Origin: Prillingera fragicola
Taxonomy: Eukaryota > Basidiomycota > Tremellomycetes > Trichosporonales > Trichosporonaceae
Direction: 5' to 3'
DNA length: 64,000 bases
Assembly (NCBI GenBank): GCA_002335605.1
Contig: BEDY01000004.1
Span: 1,240,001 to 1,304,000 of the forward strand
Part shown: positions 22,260 through 34,235 of the stretch, piece by piece
Layout of the letters: each line of letters opens with the position of its first letter
How positions within the stretch are numbered: position 1 is the stretch's first letter
Notes under the pieces: generated by a model
The model's input: the letters and a program-made list of their open reading frames with translations, nothing else
Database searches by the model: none
Told to the model about the DNA's origin: nothing
Translations under genes and position numbers: made by a program

Positions 22260-25200
22260 TCACGTCCTGGGCTGTGGGACTAACAGGCGACTCGCAGCCT
22301 TTGGTTTCGGCGTCAGAGCAGCTTTCGGGGTCGTGTTGACACTGTCGGCCATGCTTGCCAGGCTAGTGTTACTCGCACTGGCTGCCAGGGTACTGAGGTG
22401 GCTGTGGCGTTTCTCACGACGCCCGGCCATCGGTTCTAGACGTTTCTTGATATCCTTGAGTGCCTTGGTTTGAGGTTGCCACGAGAGGATGCCCTCGCGC
22501 AGGTCGCGAAGCTCGCTGGGGAACAGATCCTTGACCTCTGGCGAATCGACGAGTGCACGCATGACCCATGGTAGTTCATAGTCACTGCGTGGGTCTCGGG
22601 CGGAGAACGGCTCGATACGAAGAGGTGGCAGAGGCGACGCGGCTGGACCAGCGTGGAAGAGATACTGGACGGCGAGGCTGTAGCACCCCTTCTCCTCGTA
22701 CGCCGTCGAGTGACCAACACCAGTGAGCGAGCCAGCAGTCGCCTCGGAGAGATGTTCAACGAGGCCTTGATCGTCGATACCGGCATTCCTCAACATGAAA
22801 GCAAAGCAGAGCAGATTGGTCATAAAGTCGGAGGCCGAGTAAGATGCCCCGTCGACATAGAGCGCACGCAGGAGCAATGGGTGGGTCGCGTTTGAGAACG
22901 ATGCGCCGTAGATCGGGACCACTTGGTCGTTGAGCGAGGACAGCAGGAGCACCCGCACTTCGTTCTCCAGTATCATGGCCAAAGCACGCTGGTATGCCTG
23001 GCTCACTGCCGAGCTTGTATCCTGGAATTCAAAAAGCTCCCGTGCAGCTGCGTTCTCAAACCACTGGAGGTATGGCTGAATCACGCTGGATGTGCTGATC
23101 GAGTAAAGAGGACCAAGGTGCACACCACACATGGCGAGCATGCACACTTTTTGCCGGCCCCCCTCGGCGCCGCTGAGCTTGGCAGCCAGCAGCCGACCCT
23201 TGCGCGAGTCTTCGGACGGCATGATCGCAATCGGTCCAAAGCCCCACTCGCATCTGTCCACAGCCTCACGATTCAATGCCGTACGGATGTGGCCTTGAGC
23301 AATCATGCGCGAGATGAGGTGCGTGGTAACAACACATCCTTGCGAGTGTGCCGCAAAGAAGACGGCATCCGCACGACGCAGGTCGTTGATCCAAGCAGGG
23401 TTGGAAAGGTAGGCCTTGTACAGCTTGTCGACACGGTCCTCGATTGTCCCCTCACCCTCAAGCGGAATGAGAGTAACACGCAGGTCGGCATCGTCCACAC
23501 CCTTGCCCTTGAAGAACTCTTTGACAGCGTCGCCCATCATGTTGGCGAACTTGACCGAGGTACCGGTGGGTTCGCCGAGAACACTGCATTGTTAGCTAGG
23601 CATCGTCGCTGGCCACTCACGATGTAATCATCTTGGCAGGGAACCAACCGTGTACACCGACAACGACGACTCGGCGTACATTCTTCCATCCTTCGTCTGG
23701 GTCGCCGTGACCGAGACCGATCGGTCGCGGCAGATCGGCACCTATGTCGCGGCCCTCCTTCTTTCCTCGGGTCTCGTCTGGGGACTGAGACTTGTCACCA
23801 GGGCCGGCATTATTGCCGCCGTAAACATAGGTACCCATGGCGCCAAGTGCTCGCAAAGCCATGCCGGTGGCCGAGACAACACCTCCAGAGGTGTTGCGAG
23901 GGAGGAACGATCGTGGAGGGCGATCAAATGTTGTGGCAAAGGACGGGATGACAAGGTTGGACTGCTTTGCTGCTGCCTTTGGCGGGGCAGGAAGCTCAGA
24001 CGTCGACTTGTTAGGGTGATGGGTCAAGCGCGGGGATGGAGGAATGCTCGAGGCAGAGCGGACTGACGACGCATTGGATGCGTTAGACTGCCGGCGAGCG
24101 TCGATGGCAAGGTTCTGAGATCGCTTGTGGCCGAGACGCTGGGCGGAGTTGGCTGTCTTGACAGACCCCACTCCGTTTGGGACTGGTGGTGGAGGCATGG
24201 AAACCTTCCTGCCCTCAGCCCGTCCCACGGTCTTGACCTCGGGCTTGACATCAACTTTGCACTCTGGCTTAACCTCAGTCTTTGGAGACTTGACGTTGAC
24301 ACTCGGCGCCCTGTTGACACTTGGCGCCCTGACACTGGCTGCCTTGGACCCGGGAGCGTTGGCCGAGGTTGGTGTCTCAGCAGGAGGGAAGTTGGGATCA
24401 TTCTCAAAGTCCATGACTTCCTCCTCGCGATGCGTCTCCCCGCTCTTGCGTGCCTCGTTGGAAAAGCTCGAAGATGCAATCCTCTTCTGGCTGGCGCGAA
24501 GGGCCAGGTAGCTGAGCCAGCCTTGAGTGGAAGAAGTCGATGACGCCAATTTGGAGGGGGGTGGAGAGGGCGGTACCGCTTTCTGCGGCAAGACTTCCGG
24601 AGACTCGACCAACGGAGAATGCGTCGCCTGCTCGGGTTCTGGCTCGCCTTGACGGGGGTCAATGGCTGACATGAGTGGCGATGTTGGCTCTGGCAGCTGA
24701 TCCTTCGTTGGGTCTGTGGGCAGGACGATGTTTGAATCATCTTCCATATCCGTCGATGGTGCTGGGGCAGAACCAGGTGCCGGGCCGGGGTTGGTGTACA
24801 CAAACGAGAAGAGATACGAGCCCCAGCCAGATGGCTGAGCTGTCGTTATGAACTGTGGTCCATCCGTAGTGGAGTCTGCTTCCCGCTTCACAAGAGCTGA
24901 GTCCGCCGCAGCACTGGAAGTCTCAGACGGCGCTAGTTCATCCTCTGTCGGGGCGGGTTCGACTGGGAGTGTCCGCTTGGAGGCCTTGGGTGTATCGGAA
25001 GAGATGGGCAATGCGGGGGCAAGTGAGTGGGATGTGGGAGCTTCTGGAGAATCCGTCTTGGGCCGCGTCACGCTGTTCGTCGACACCTTGCTCCTGGCCG
25101 TCACGGCCGTTGACACAGTGGCGTTCGAATGTGCACTGGCGCGGGAGTCGACTTTGGCAAGCGGCGGGAGGTGACCATTAGGCTCTGCCGAGATGCTCGG

Positions 25201-26220
25201 AGGAGGGGTCTTAACAACAGGCGTAGACTCGCCCCCTTCCACGTCTTTGGTGGACTCTGGCGCTTTCTTCGGCTGGGTCGGTGTCGTGCCGCCACCCCCA
25301 CCAAAGAGGTAAGCTCTCCAGCCCACGCTGGGAGTGGGCTGAACAATCTTGGGCTCTGGAGAATCCATGGATTGTTGGACCGGGGTGGAGGAGGGCTCAA
25401 CCTCTGGTGTTGCGTCCGATTTGGAGAGTTGAGCAGTGTCGGTTGCTTCGGGCGACGTGGAGGCGGGTGCGAGGTTGTCCTCGGCCTGCTCCGCGGGGGG
25501 AGCGGATGACTCGAGGGCACTGCTGGGCTCAGCTGGAAGCATTGCCGACACGGTGTTCTCCTCAGCCCCTGGTGCACACTCGCCGGCGTGATGTGCGTGA
25601 TCGGCAGTTGGCGCCAGCGCTCCGCGGACGCTTGGGCACGGGCTGGCTTCGCGTGACTTTCCCTTCAGCTTTGACTTTGGGAATGACGGTGCTGGTGATG
25701 TCCACCGCAGCCACGTATCTGAAGACTTGGGGTTTAGACGACGGGGTTGGGGTGTAGACGAGCGATCCGGGTTGGGAGATTCTGGGGGATTGTTGGGTTC
25801 TGAGGGGATGGCTAAGCGTTCAGGAATGGTGTGCGATTGTCGAAGTCGGCTGGGCCCGGCCTGAATCAGAATGGGCTCGTCTTCTTCTGCCTCTGGAAGT
25901 GGAGGAGACAATGGTTGACTGCTGGTACAGTCTGTTCGAATAGAAGCAAGTGTCGCTGCACTGGAGCGGCGAGATCGCAGTCCTAGGCGCTCGCCGGCCG
26001 TGTCTCGGTCGAGTTGGCGGGATAGAGCTTCCTCGCTAGGCGATGCGCCAGACACCGCCCTCCGCAGTGTCTGGGGAACTGGAGGGACGACCGCGTCGCC
26101 GTGGGCGAACACTAGAGTGACGTGGGGATGCGAGCGGGTAGGTCGGGCACCCCGCAGGGCGGGTGGCGGGCGTCGAAACGACGAGGCTGCCGAGTGTGTG
26201 GATGCTGGACGGTGGCTCAT
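22260..26220 (-). CDS. YMC020W-like protein with alpha/beta-hydrolase domain and long disordered N-terminus
   Basis: Two exons (23621-26220, 22260-23583) encode 1307 residues. The first 830 or so are Ser/Pro/Thr-rich and disordered. Three well-separated motifs of the form GWxxYL appear within them (GWRAYLFGGGG near residue 298, GWGSYLFSFVY near 463, GWLSYLALRAS near 566). The conserved domain begins at VRRVVVVGVHGWFPAKMITSV, an alpha/beta-hydrolase strand with the oxyanion-type HGW loop, and continues GEPTGTSVKFANMMGDAV, FFAAHSQGCVVTTHLISRM (GxSxG-like nucleophile elbow AHSQG), MCGVHLGP and SSLNDQVVPIYG (acid loop). The same arrangement is known in uncharacterised fungal proteins related to yeast YML020W. 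Lipase or esterase activity is possible but unproven. Confidence 0.82.
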
Positions 26221-26728
26221 GGGGAGTCGTGTTTCTACAGTCTACTACGACATTGTGTATGATGCGAGGCAATGCAATGTAAATGGGAGAGAGATGGTGA
26301 GGGAAATGAATTGTTTGGATGAAGAAGTAGAAGTCTGTTTTGACACTGAACGCCGTGGATGGGGGTGGTTGTAGTGGCTTGGGCATGTGGGGTGGGTCAT
26401 TGGCTGCGTGGGCTGGCCAGTGGCTGGGTGCGTCATGCAGGGCGGAGCGTGACCTATTAGCGGGTGTATATTCTTATTACAAAGTGAATACATATCTCAC
26501 TGTCATATTCTAATCGATGACGTTGGGTGGCAAAACAAATCCCATCGGGCGGGGCCGAGGCAGACATGGCGGGTGCCTCCACTTTGGATTCCCAAGTAAC
26601 GGCATCCTGAGCAATATCACACTCCATCCATCGCTCTTTAACCACACACGCGAAGAAATGGACAAGGGTACGCCAAGAATGTTCTACAAAGCTCACCCGA
26701 AGCAACACGCTCTGCAACGCGCCTCACT
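26221..26728. other. Divergent promoter region
   Basis: This space separates the YMC020W-like gene (leftward) from the aldo-keto reductase (rightward). It contains AT-rich TATTCTTATTACAAAG (26468-26483). No gene recognised. Confidence 0.5.
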
Positions 26729-27707
26729 ATGGAGAGCGCCGTCCGTCTGCGGTCAGGGAACCACATGCCTCTTCTGGGGTTTGGTGTGTACCAAGCCCGA
26801 TCAGACGAGTGTCGCAACGCTGTGGCCGAAGCTCTCAAGGTTGGATACCGTCACAGTGAGCAACTATTTGCTGGGCATTACTTACATTGTAGTCGACTCG
26901 GCGCAGGGATACAAGAATGAGCACCGTGGGTGTCACAAGCTGGGCGTTGGTAGCTGACAAGCCAGTCGTTGGCAGCGCCGTCGCTGCCTCAGGCATTCCG
27001 CGCACCTCCATCTTTCTCACAACAAAGTACATGCCAGGACACTCCGTTCCAACCGTGGAGGACGTCTACGCGCAATTAGTCCGCTCACTTCCGAGAATCG
27101 ACCCCGATAGCCCCAAGACCACGGCAGACAACAAGAACGCGCGTGAAGGCGCCTACATTGACTTGATGCTGATTCACGCTCCTCGGCCCAACGAGGCGGC
27201 TCGAGCAGTACACTGGGAAGCTCTGGCCAAGGCTCAGAAGGAAGGCTGGATCCGTGACATTGGTGTGTCCAACTTTGGTGTCAAGCATCTCAAGGCTCTG
27301 CCCGGACCCACACCTGCAGTCAACCAGATTGAGCTCCACCCTTGGTGCCAGCAAAAGGACATTGTTGCGTATTGCAAGGAGCACGATATTGTGGTTCAAG
27401 CTTACTGTCCCCTTGTACGCGCCGACCCGAAACGTCTGGAGGATCCTGTCCTCCAGGCCATCTCAAAGAGGCACAACAAGGCCCCCACCCAGGTCCTGAT
27501 CCGGTGGAGTCTGCAAAAGGGGTGAGCACAGGGGTCATGGGAAGTGCTGATGGTAGATATGTGCCTCTGCCCAAGAGTGTCACACCCGCACGCATCAAGG
27601 CCAACGCTGAGGTGTTCGACTTTAAGCTCGACACGGAGGACATGAGGCAGCTTGACGCTCTTGATGAGAATGCGGCTTGCTCTTGGAACCCGGTCGACCA
27701 CGAGTGA
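26729..27707 (+). CDS. Aldo-keto reductase
   Basis: Four exons joined by short introns encode about 275 residues. The AKR catalytic tetrad is visible: Asp in HIDSAQGYKNE, Tyr in the same motif, Lys in FLTTKYM and His in LMLIHAP. The signature IGVSNFGVKHLKAL, the NQIELHPWCQQ substrate-loop motif and the C-terminal VPLPKSVTPARIKAN, which binds the NADPH phosphate, are all present. It is a cytosolic NADPH-dependent carbonyl reductase. Substrate cannot be read from sequence; the closest general class is the AKR3/AKR5-like fungal reductases. The ATG at 26729 gives the expected barrel start (RLRSGNHMPLLGFGVYQ). Confidence 0.93.
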
Positions 27708-27801
27708 CGCGCAGTAGGCAATGCTATGCACAAGATCAGAAGCAATAATTGTAAAGCGATACATTGATGAATGGTGTGCGTTCCTTGACTCTATATGCAG
27801 T

Positions 27802-28755
27802 CTACAGGTGGGTGTCCTCAACAAGCTCCTCGACGATCTCGGGATGGCCCTTCTCGTGGCTGAGAGCGTCAGCGCAGCTACAACCACCAGTGCCACCCAC
27901 CTAGCATTAAGCAGAGACAGGTATACGTTCCAAAAGATTCCACAGGTCTGCTGGAAGGGTAACCTGTACGCCAGCGGGACGACGCCAAAGTTGACACTCT
28001 GGATGAGTGGCCAGACCTTCCAGTTGGCTGTGAGTGCCGCTGCGTGTGTCAGTGGTCTATTCCGGACTACAAGTGCATACGCCAATAGACCTGGGGGTGT
28101 CAGCACGGCAAGCCGAGTTGCGAGACGACTTACAGCCTTGAACTTGTCCTCGAGCTCTGGCATCGACTTGCCCTCCATGATGCCCATGGATCCGGTAAAG
28201 CACACGAGCTAAAGGTCAGTGTATGATTCTGTAAGTGCCATTGCACGTACACCAAGAGGCGCCCTGGGTCGTCAGCCATGTCGCCACTGGTAAGACTTAC
28301 ATGACCGCCTGATCTGCCGCGACGCGCTTCACAATGGTAGCAAAGCTTCCTCCCTGGGGCATGGGGAAGCCGCGATCGAGAATCTTGAGCCACTTGCCTG
28401 CGCGCCGTCAGAGACCCGACTATCCCAAAGTGGTCACTGCTCAGCCCTTACGCACCAACAACGGGACCCATTGCCAGGCCGAATGCCGCAAACCTGCCCG
28501 TTCGTGCGGGGTCGTACTTTGGCTTCTCGTCGGGTTCGGCCATCTAGAGCCTGTTAGTAGCCGCTCCACTAGACTCCTCTTACAGCGATGGTCATGGTTT
28601 GCGCCTAAGAGTTAGCCAGAGCTGCTGAATAACACACAACGTACAATGATATCTGAGATGGTGCTCAGCGTGCCATTGGCGATGACGAGGGTCCGGGTGG
28701 GGTTCGAGTCAAAATGACTACTGTAGAGCGCGTTGAAGCGCGCGAGGAAGCTCAT
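27802..28755 (-). CDS. SYM1: Mpv17/PMP22-family membrane protein (Sym1-like)
   Basis: The first exon starts MSFLARFNALYSSHFDSNPTRTL, a typical Mpv17 start (tract Y...P..T), followed by TLSTISDIIAQ. After small exons come GRFAAFGLAMGPVVGKWLKILD, FPMPQGGSFATIVKRVAADQAVMAP (split here by introns), the signature WPALTANWKVWPLIQSVNFG, VPLAYRL and FWNVYLSLLN. It ends with EEVEDTHL-type acidic residues (stop at 27802). Seven or eight exons are required, all with CTGAC-type branch sites. Family members sit in the mitochondrial inner membrane (yeast Sym1) or the peroxisome membrane; the sequence does not settle which. Confidence 0.85.
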
Positions 28756-30315
28756 GATTGCGGGACACCAGCTTAGAGTTGTTGCCAGGAAAGTAGGTGC
28801 TGTATCCTTTGTCTTGATCTCAGCCGCTTCGTTAAACTAGCTGACTGAAGATGTGAACGAGGCGTGTTCGATAAGAACGCGGCGAGCTGGAGTCAAAATC
28901 GGCAACCTTACGTCATTTCACGTGCAAAGGGATAAACCATGGAACAAGTCTGATGGTGGGTTGATCTGTAGATCTGATCTGCTTCGGGGGCAGATCTCGA
29001 ACGGTGCAACAAGAGACGCTACCACTTTCGTATGTATGATTGTGATGCTTCTCGAATTCTGGAGCTGAGGAGCGCGTCAACCCTGGTGGCTGAGGGGCCA
29101 CTTGACGCCACTTACGCCAGTCATTCTGCACTGCCCGTGCACTGTACAGCCTGGACGCGCTGGCACATATCGGGCTATTCTAGGAGGATATGCTGGTGTT
29201 GGCTGGGGCTGTGCCTGTTGGCTTCATGAATACCTTCACAATGGCAGTTTGCACCTGGGCCGCGAGGTGTGATTTGGCCAAAATTGTGTTTTGTTTTGAC
29301 AATTGACATGCTGCATTTGGTAGGCGACGCGAACTGATCTCGGGTGTACACGGGATACGGAGCCAAACAAAACTTTGATCCAGCAAGCTTGAAGCTTGAA
29401 GCGAGCTTCAGAGATGAGGGCACGGTGAAACGCCGCGAGGAACTCATTTGAGGGTAAGGGAGGCTTGTCATTCATCTTCACCGCGCGACTGCTACTGCCG
29501 AGCAACCCCGCTGTTGCCCGCCCCTGCTGGCTACCACCGCCGGCACTCAAAGGCTAGTTGGTTACGAGGGACAGCTTGCCTGCTCTGGGGCAATCTGCAA
29601 TCTGTCCCGTTTTGGGCCACAAATCTGCGCGATCCCGGCGTATGCAGGTTTCTTTCAATCAATAAAGCAATAAGCCATGGGGGTGCTAGGGTGAACACGT
29701 GGTCGACACCCGCCAGCGCGCGCCAAAGCTGCCTAAGTGACCGAGCCGTCTCAAGGAGCCAGGCTTTGGTTCAGGCCAACGGGTCAACTTGGAAAGAGTA
29801 GAGATCGAGCCAGCCAGCAGCCCGCAACTTGCAAAATGGCCAACCTGAGCTGATCAGCGTCGAGCAATCCTGCAACAGCGCAACAGCGTTGGATGATTGT
29901 GACGCGCAGCGCCGTGGCTGTTCGTGTGTCAACTTTTTTCAGCCCTGAAGCCTTTTTTTTTCTCTTGCGACCCTGAGAACAGTAGTGAGCGACTACTGGG
30001 AGCGACCGGGGATAGCCTCTCGATCTTTCGCTCCCGTTCCTGCCCGGCATGCCCGGGAGACCCCTTGTGCTGCGCTCGAGCTGGGAGGCTAGCCAGCTGT
30101 GGACCCTGGGACAACTGCCGCTGTGTGTACCACATCCGTTCGCGAGCCGCCGAATGTGCCGTGCCCGCCCGCCAGGCCAGCCACGGCCCTGCTGCTATCG
30201 TGTAAAGATCCCCACCCCCCATTCCAACTTTCGTGTCCATCCTCATTCACCTTTCTTTCAGTCTCTCTTCTCTTTTCTTTTCTTCCTTTCATCCCTCTTA
30301 GACTAGACTTTCACA
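28756..30315. promoter_or_regulatory. Long divergent promoter of SYM1-like gene and UGD1
   Basis: This is one of the longest intergenic spaces here (1.56 kb). It holds T-runs (29933-29961), a small repeat of AAGCTTGAAGC around 29387-29405, and a strong pyrimidine tract from about 30227 to 30300 immediately before the UDP-glucose dehydrogenase ATG. Such CT tracts often mark strongly transcribed fungal genes. No gene or RNA recognised. Confidence 0.5.
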
Positions 30316-31969
30316 ATGGCTGACGCTGCCCCCATCAAGGTCCAGAAGATCTGCTGCAGTAAGTTTTGATGTTCACCCATGGGCAACGTGGCAACGTGGC
30401 GATTCTGTACGCGTCGTGATTGCTCCACGTCGCGCTCTCCTGCAGTGGTCCTTTGGCAGCTTTGGCGGCCGTTAGCATCGCCCGACTGCAACACACACTT
30501 TCTATGGCCCCTCTTATCCTTGACACACACATGCTGACACGCTACAGTCGGTGCCGGATATGTCGGTGGCCCCACCTGCGCTGTCATTGCGCTCAAGTGC
30601 CCCCACATCCAGGTCACTATTGTCGACCTGAACCAGGCCCGTATCGACGCCTGGAACTCGGACAACCTCCCCATCTACGAGCCCGGACTCGACGAGGTCG
30701 TCAAGACTGCCCGTGGCAAGAACCTCTTCTTCTCGACCGACGTTGATGGCGCTATCGCCGCCGCTGAGTAAGTTATCTCATTACCATAAGAAACCGTGTA
30801 CTGACAGACGCGTCAGCCTCATCTTTGTCTCGGTCAACACCCCCACCAAGAAGTCGGGTATCGGAGCTGGCTTCGCCGCCGACCTCAACTTCCTCCAGCT
30901 CGCCACTCGCCGCATCGCCGAGGTCTCGACCTCGTCCAAGATTGTCGTTGAGAAGTCGACCGTCCCCTGCCGCACCGCCGAGTCGATGCGCACCATCCTC
31001 GAGGCCAACTCGAAGCCCGGCTGCACTTTCGACATTCTCTCCAACCCCGAGTTCCTTGCCGAGGGCACTGCCATCAAGGATCTCTTTGCCCCTGACCGTG
31101 TCCTTATCGGTTCGCTCCAGACCAAGTCGGGCCTCAACGCCTGCAAGGCTCTCTCGGAGGTCTACTCCAACTGGGTCCCCACTGACCGTATCCTTACTGT
31201 CGGTCTCTGGTCGTCCGAGCTCTCCAAGCTCGCAGCCAACGCCATGCTTGCCCAGCGTATCTCGTCGGTTAACGCCCTCTCGGCCATCTGCGAGGCTACT
31301 GGCGCCAACATTGACGAGGTTGCCTACGCTGTCGGCAAGGACACCCGTGTCGGTTCGAAGTTCCTCAAGGCTTCGGTCGGCTTCGGTGGTTCGTGCTTCC
31401 AGAAGGACATTCTTAACCTTGTCTACCTTTCCGAGTCGCTCCACCTCCCCGAGGTTGCCCGCTACTGGAAGGCCGTTGTTGACATGAACGAGTACCAGAA
31501 GGACCGCTTCTCGCGCAAGGTTGTTGACACTCTCTTCAACACCATCACCGGCAAGAAGATTGCCATCCTTGGCTGGGCCTTCAAGAAGGACACTGGTGAC
31601 ACTCGCGAGTCGCCCTCGATCTCGATCGCCAACCACTTCCTCTCGGAGAAGGCGCGCATCAACATCTACGACCCCCAGGTCACCGAGGAGCAGATCTGGC
31701 TCGACCTTACCGACTACGGATCGGTTCCCGCCGAGCCCATCAAGCCCCACGTCACCATCCACAAGTCTGCCCTTGAGGCATGCAAGGACGCCGAGGCCAT
31801 TGTCGTCTGCACCGAGTGGGACGAGTTCCTCGTCCTCGACTGGCAGACCATCTACGACAACTGCCCCCGCCCCGCCTTTGTCTTTGACGGCCGCCTCATG
31901 CTCGACCGCGCTGCTCTCCAGAAGATCGGCTTCAAGGTCGTTACCATCGGCACTGGTGACCGCGTTTAA
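30316..31969 (+). CDS. UGD1: UDP-glucose 6-dehydrogenase
   Basis: Three exons (30316-30358, 30548-30767, 30817-31969) encode 471 residues. The enzyme oxidises UDP-glucose to UDP-glucuronate with two NAD+, feeding glucuronic acid and xylose polymers of capsule and cell wall. Landmarks: Rossmann [54 protein letters not shown], catalytic loop [10 protein letters not shown] (nucleophilic Cys near residue 281), and the C-terminal nucleotide-binding half [17 protein letters not shown]. Codon use is highly biased towards C-ending codons and TCG serine, suggesting high expression. Intron 1 is 189 bp, about four times the local norm, and falls inside the Rossmann glycine motif. In Cryptococcus the orthologue is needed for capsule. 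Confidence 0.97.
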
Positions 31970-32326
31970 ACGCACATTAGAGAACAGGCTAGAGCTCGCT
32001 CTGCCTCATCAGTTTTTGTAGATAGCATCCGTACACTTATGGTTTAGGACACTGGCCCCTAGTAGTAGATTTCATGCATCCTGCTGCTTGCTGGGCCTGT
32101 TCTGTATGCTGGCCATAGCGTCACAGCAAACTAATGGCGGGTGTAGAGACGCACCCGTTCAGCAAATAGCGGACAGGACAGCGCCCTGAGCCGCTCACAG
32201 CCGGATGTCCACTGCCACGCGCCGAGTGCCACGCCGGTATGCAAGGCACCTCCACTTTGCCACCAGCGCACCTTGTTGTCCAGGTCCATTGTTCGACATA
32301 CCCACCCCATGATACACCAAACACCG
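31970..32326. other. Intergenic region
   Basis: It lies between two rightward genes, UGD1 and the Eaf7 gene. It contains the UGD1 3' region and the promoter of the next gene. No feature recognised. Confidence 0.45.
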
Positions 32327-33795
32327 ATGTCGCCTCGGGAAGAGGCAACACCGTTCGTTTCCGACTTGGAGCTGTGAGTAGACGCGGCCACTGAGAAGCT
32401 CAGAGTGAAGAAGACGCGCTGACGCCTATCCCAGAGAGTCTGCGATCTTGCGGGGCGTAGCGAGCCATCGACCAGGTGAGCACCTTGACAAAGACGCTGC
32501 TTGGAGCGAGTGTGACAGGTGTAAGGAGGTCTGACACACGCACCTTGCCAATAGCAAAGGCTCACACCTCCGGCCTCACGCACGCAGCAGCGCGCGCCAG
32601 TGACGCGCGGCATGGTCGCTGACAACGCAGTTGGACGAGACAGGCATATCCTTATGCTTGCCCTCCAGAAGGAGGTGCACGAGCACACGGGAAGATGGGT
32701 GCCGGTCACCACGCTGTGGGAACACTTGGGGGCGCTGTATGATTTGGAGGAGTTGGACGGTATGGTGAGTGATGCCGACGGCCTGTTGTGGTTTAACGAG
32801 GAGTGGAGCCGAGTGGCTGTCTGTTTGGACAACCGCCTCTTCCGGGCTGTCAGTCACGAGCACAGTCTACCACAGCTTCTTGATGAAGCAAGGGAGGTTC
32901 TTTGCTACACTGCATTGACACCGTCTTGCAGGCCGCGACTTTGAGGATGCTCCGCCGAAGGGACCCCTTGCACTCTGCTGACACTTCAGCACTCTCCAAC
33001 GCCCTCCCTCCCAGACTCTCCGGCACAGCTGTCACCCATTCCCCATCCCCGTCGACGTCGCCCTCGTGCTAGTCGGAACAACTCGTCCTCATCCCTCTCA
33101 TCCCTATCTCGTTCCCCGTCCCCCAGCCGAAGCGCCAAGGTCATCGACTCGGCGCACTTTGCGTACGTCTTTCAGCTTCCTGGCACGCGTACGAAGGCGC
33201 CACCGCCAGCATCGCCTGCCCGCGGACGGAACGGGACAGGAGAGAGTCCTACCCGACGACCGAGCGGCTCAGCATCAGCAGACGACGAGAGCGACAGCGA
33301 GGGTGAATGGGTGCACATTATCCACGCGCGCGCCCCAGGAGAGGAAGAGGACGACAGCTGGGAGGCAGGCAAGCGGGCGCAGCTGATTGCGAACGGCGTC
33401 AAAGGGGCCAAGGATGCCGCTCCCACGTCGCCAGAGCCAGAAGCCGAGGAGGAGGACGACGAGCCAGCACCAAAGACCAAGAAACGCCGCGGCCGACCGC
33501 CAAAGCCCGCTGCAAGCAAGGGCGGGAGCCGGCGGGCCTCGAACGACGCGCGCGCGTCGGTGCAGACGAGCGGCACACCCCACTCGCGCGAGTCGTCACC
33601 GCTGACCTCAGACGGCGAGCCTCCCACGCCTGTTGCGCCGAAGCGGCGGGGTCGACCGCCAAAAGGTGCTCCGACGCCTGCGAAGCGCGCACGCGAGAGT
33701 GTGGGGGATACGGATGAGGATGAGGTGAGTGTCGCGCTGCTTCGGAGCTGACGAAACAGCGACCGACGGGACGTCGCCGGCGTCGACAGGCTTAA
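32327..33795 (+). CDS. EAF7: NuA4 histone acetyltransferase subunit Eaf7 (MRGBP)
   Basis: Spliced N-terminus SDLELESAILRGVASHRPVGRDRHILMLAL and TLWEHLGALYDLEELD match the conserved Eaf7/MRGBP domain, which tethers MRG15/Eaf3 in NuA4. After a basic Ser/Arg-rich segment comes VIDSAHFAYVFQLPG, equivalent to the family FxLP motif. The C-terminal half is acidic and carries two AT-hooks, KRRGRPPKP and KRRGRPPKG. The final exon gives RPTGRRRRRQA and stop 33793-33795. Exon limits in the middle are uncertain: an intron of about 228 bp (from GTGAGT at 32764 to CAG near 32991) keeps the frame, and a shorter 97-bp version starting near 32895 also does. The start at 32327 is the only ATG that gives the family N-terminus. 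Confidence 0.85.
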
Positions 33796-34235
33796 TGACG
33801 AGATACATTGCTAATAGTACTGCCGTAGATGTTAGATGGAGGACGTAGTGGATTGAAGTATGGCATGGTGCCGAGGGGAGGAGTGCATGTAGTTGTGACA
33901 TGATCATGGAGTCTGTTCCATTCTGATCGTGAGCTGCGCTCTGATCGTCTTTACGGTCGGTCAAACCCCGGGCGCAACTGACTGATCGGCACGTCTGATC
34001 TTAGCCAACGATCACCGCCTTGGCCATCGTCATCGCGTCATCCACGTCGAGCAACAATATAATGCATTGCGTACAGCCCACGGCACAAGAACATTTCTTG
34101 CCGTATGCAATCGAAAAAATCTATGACACACCAGCCCACGGCCGTCAGCGCAGCCAGCGGGCGTGTGTATGGTAAAAAACGTGTGGGTGATCCTGACGGT
34201 CGACAGCGCCGGGATCGTACGGGGACAGCACGCGC
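33796..34235. other. Convergent intergenic region
   Basis: This is 3'-to-3' space between the Eaf7 gene (rightward) and the CRAL-TRIO gene (leftward). It contains only short open frames. Nothing recognised. Confidence 0.45.

Noticed and set aside
28685..28720. GGTTCGAGTC-like tRNA T-loop sequence
   Set aside because: It lies in the first exon of the Mpv17-like gene, coding for DSNPTRT on the other strand, and no cloverleaf can be formed around it.
30773..31975. A 400-codon open frame antisense to UDP-glucose dehydrogenase
   Set aside because: It is a by-product of the strong codon bias of the sense gene. It has no domain, and its sequence mirrors the sense codons. The sense frame has all catalytic motifs.
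32131..32832. A 233-codon open frame antisense to the Eaf7 gene
   Set aside because: The Eaf7 motifs on the plus strand explain this stretch. The antisense frame has no family features.
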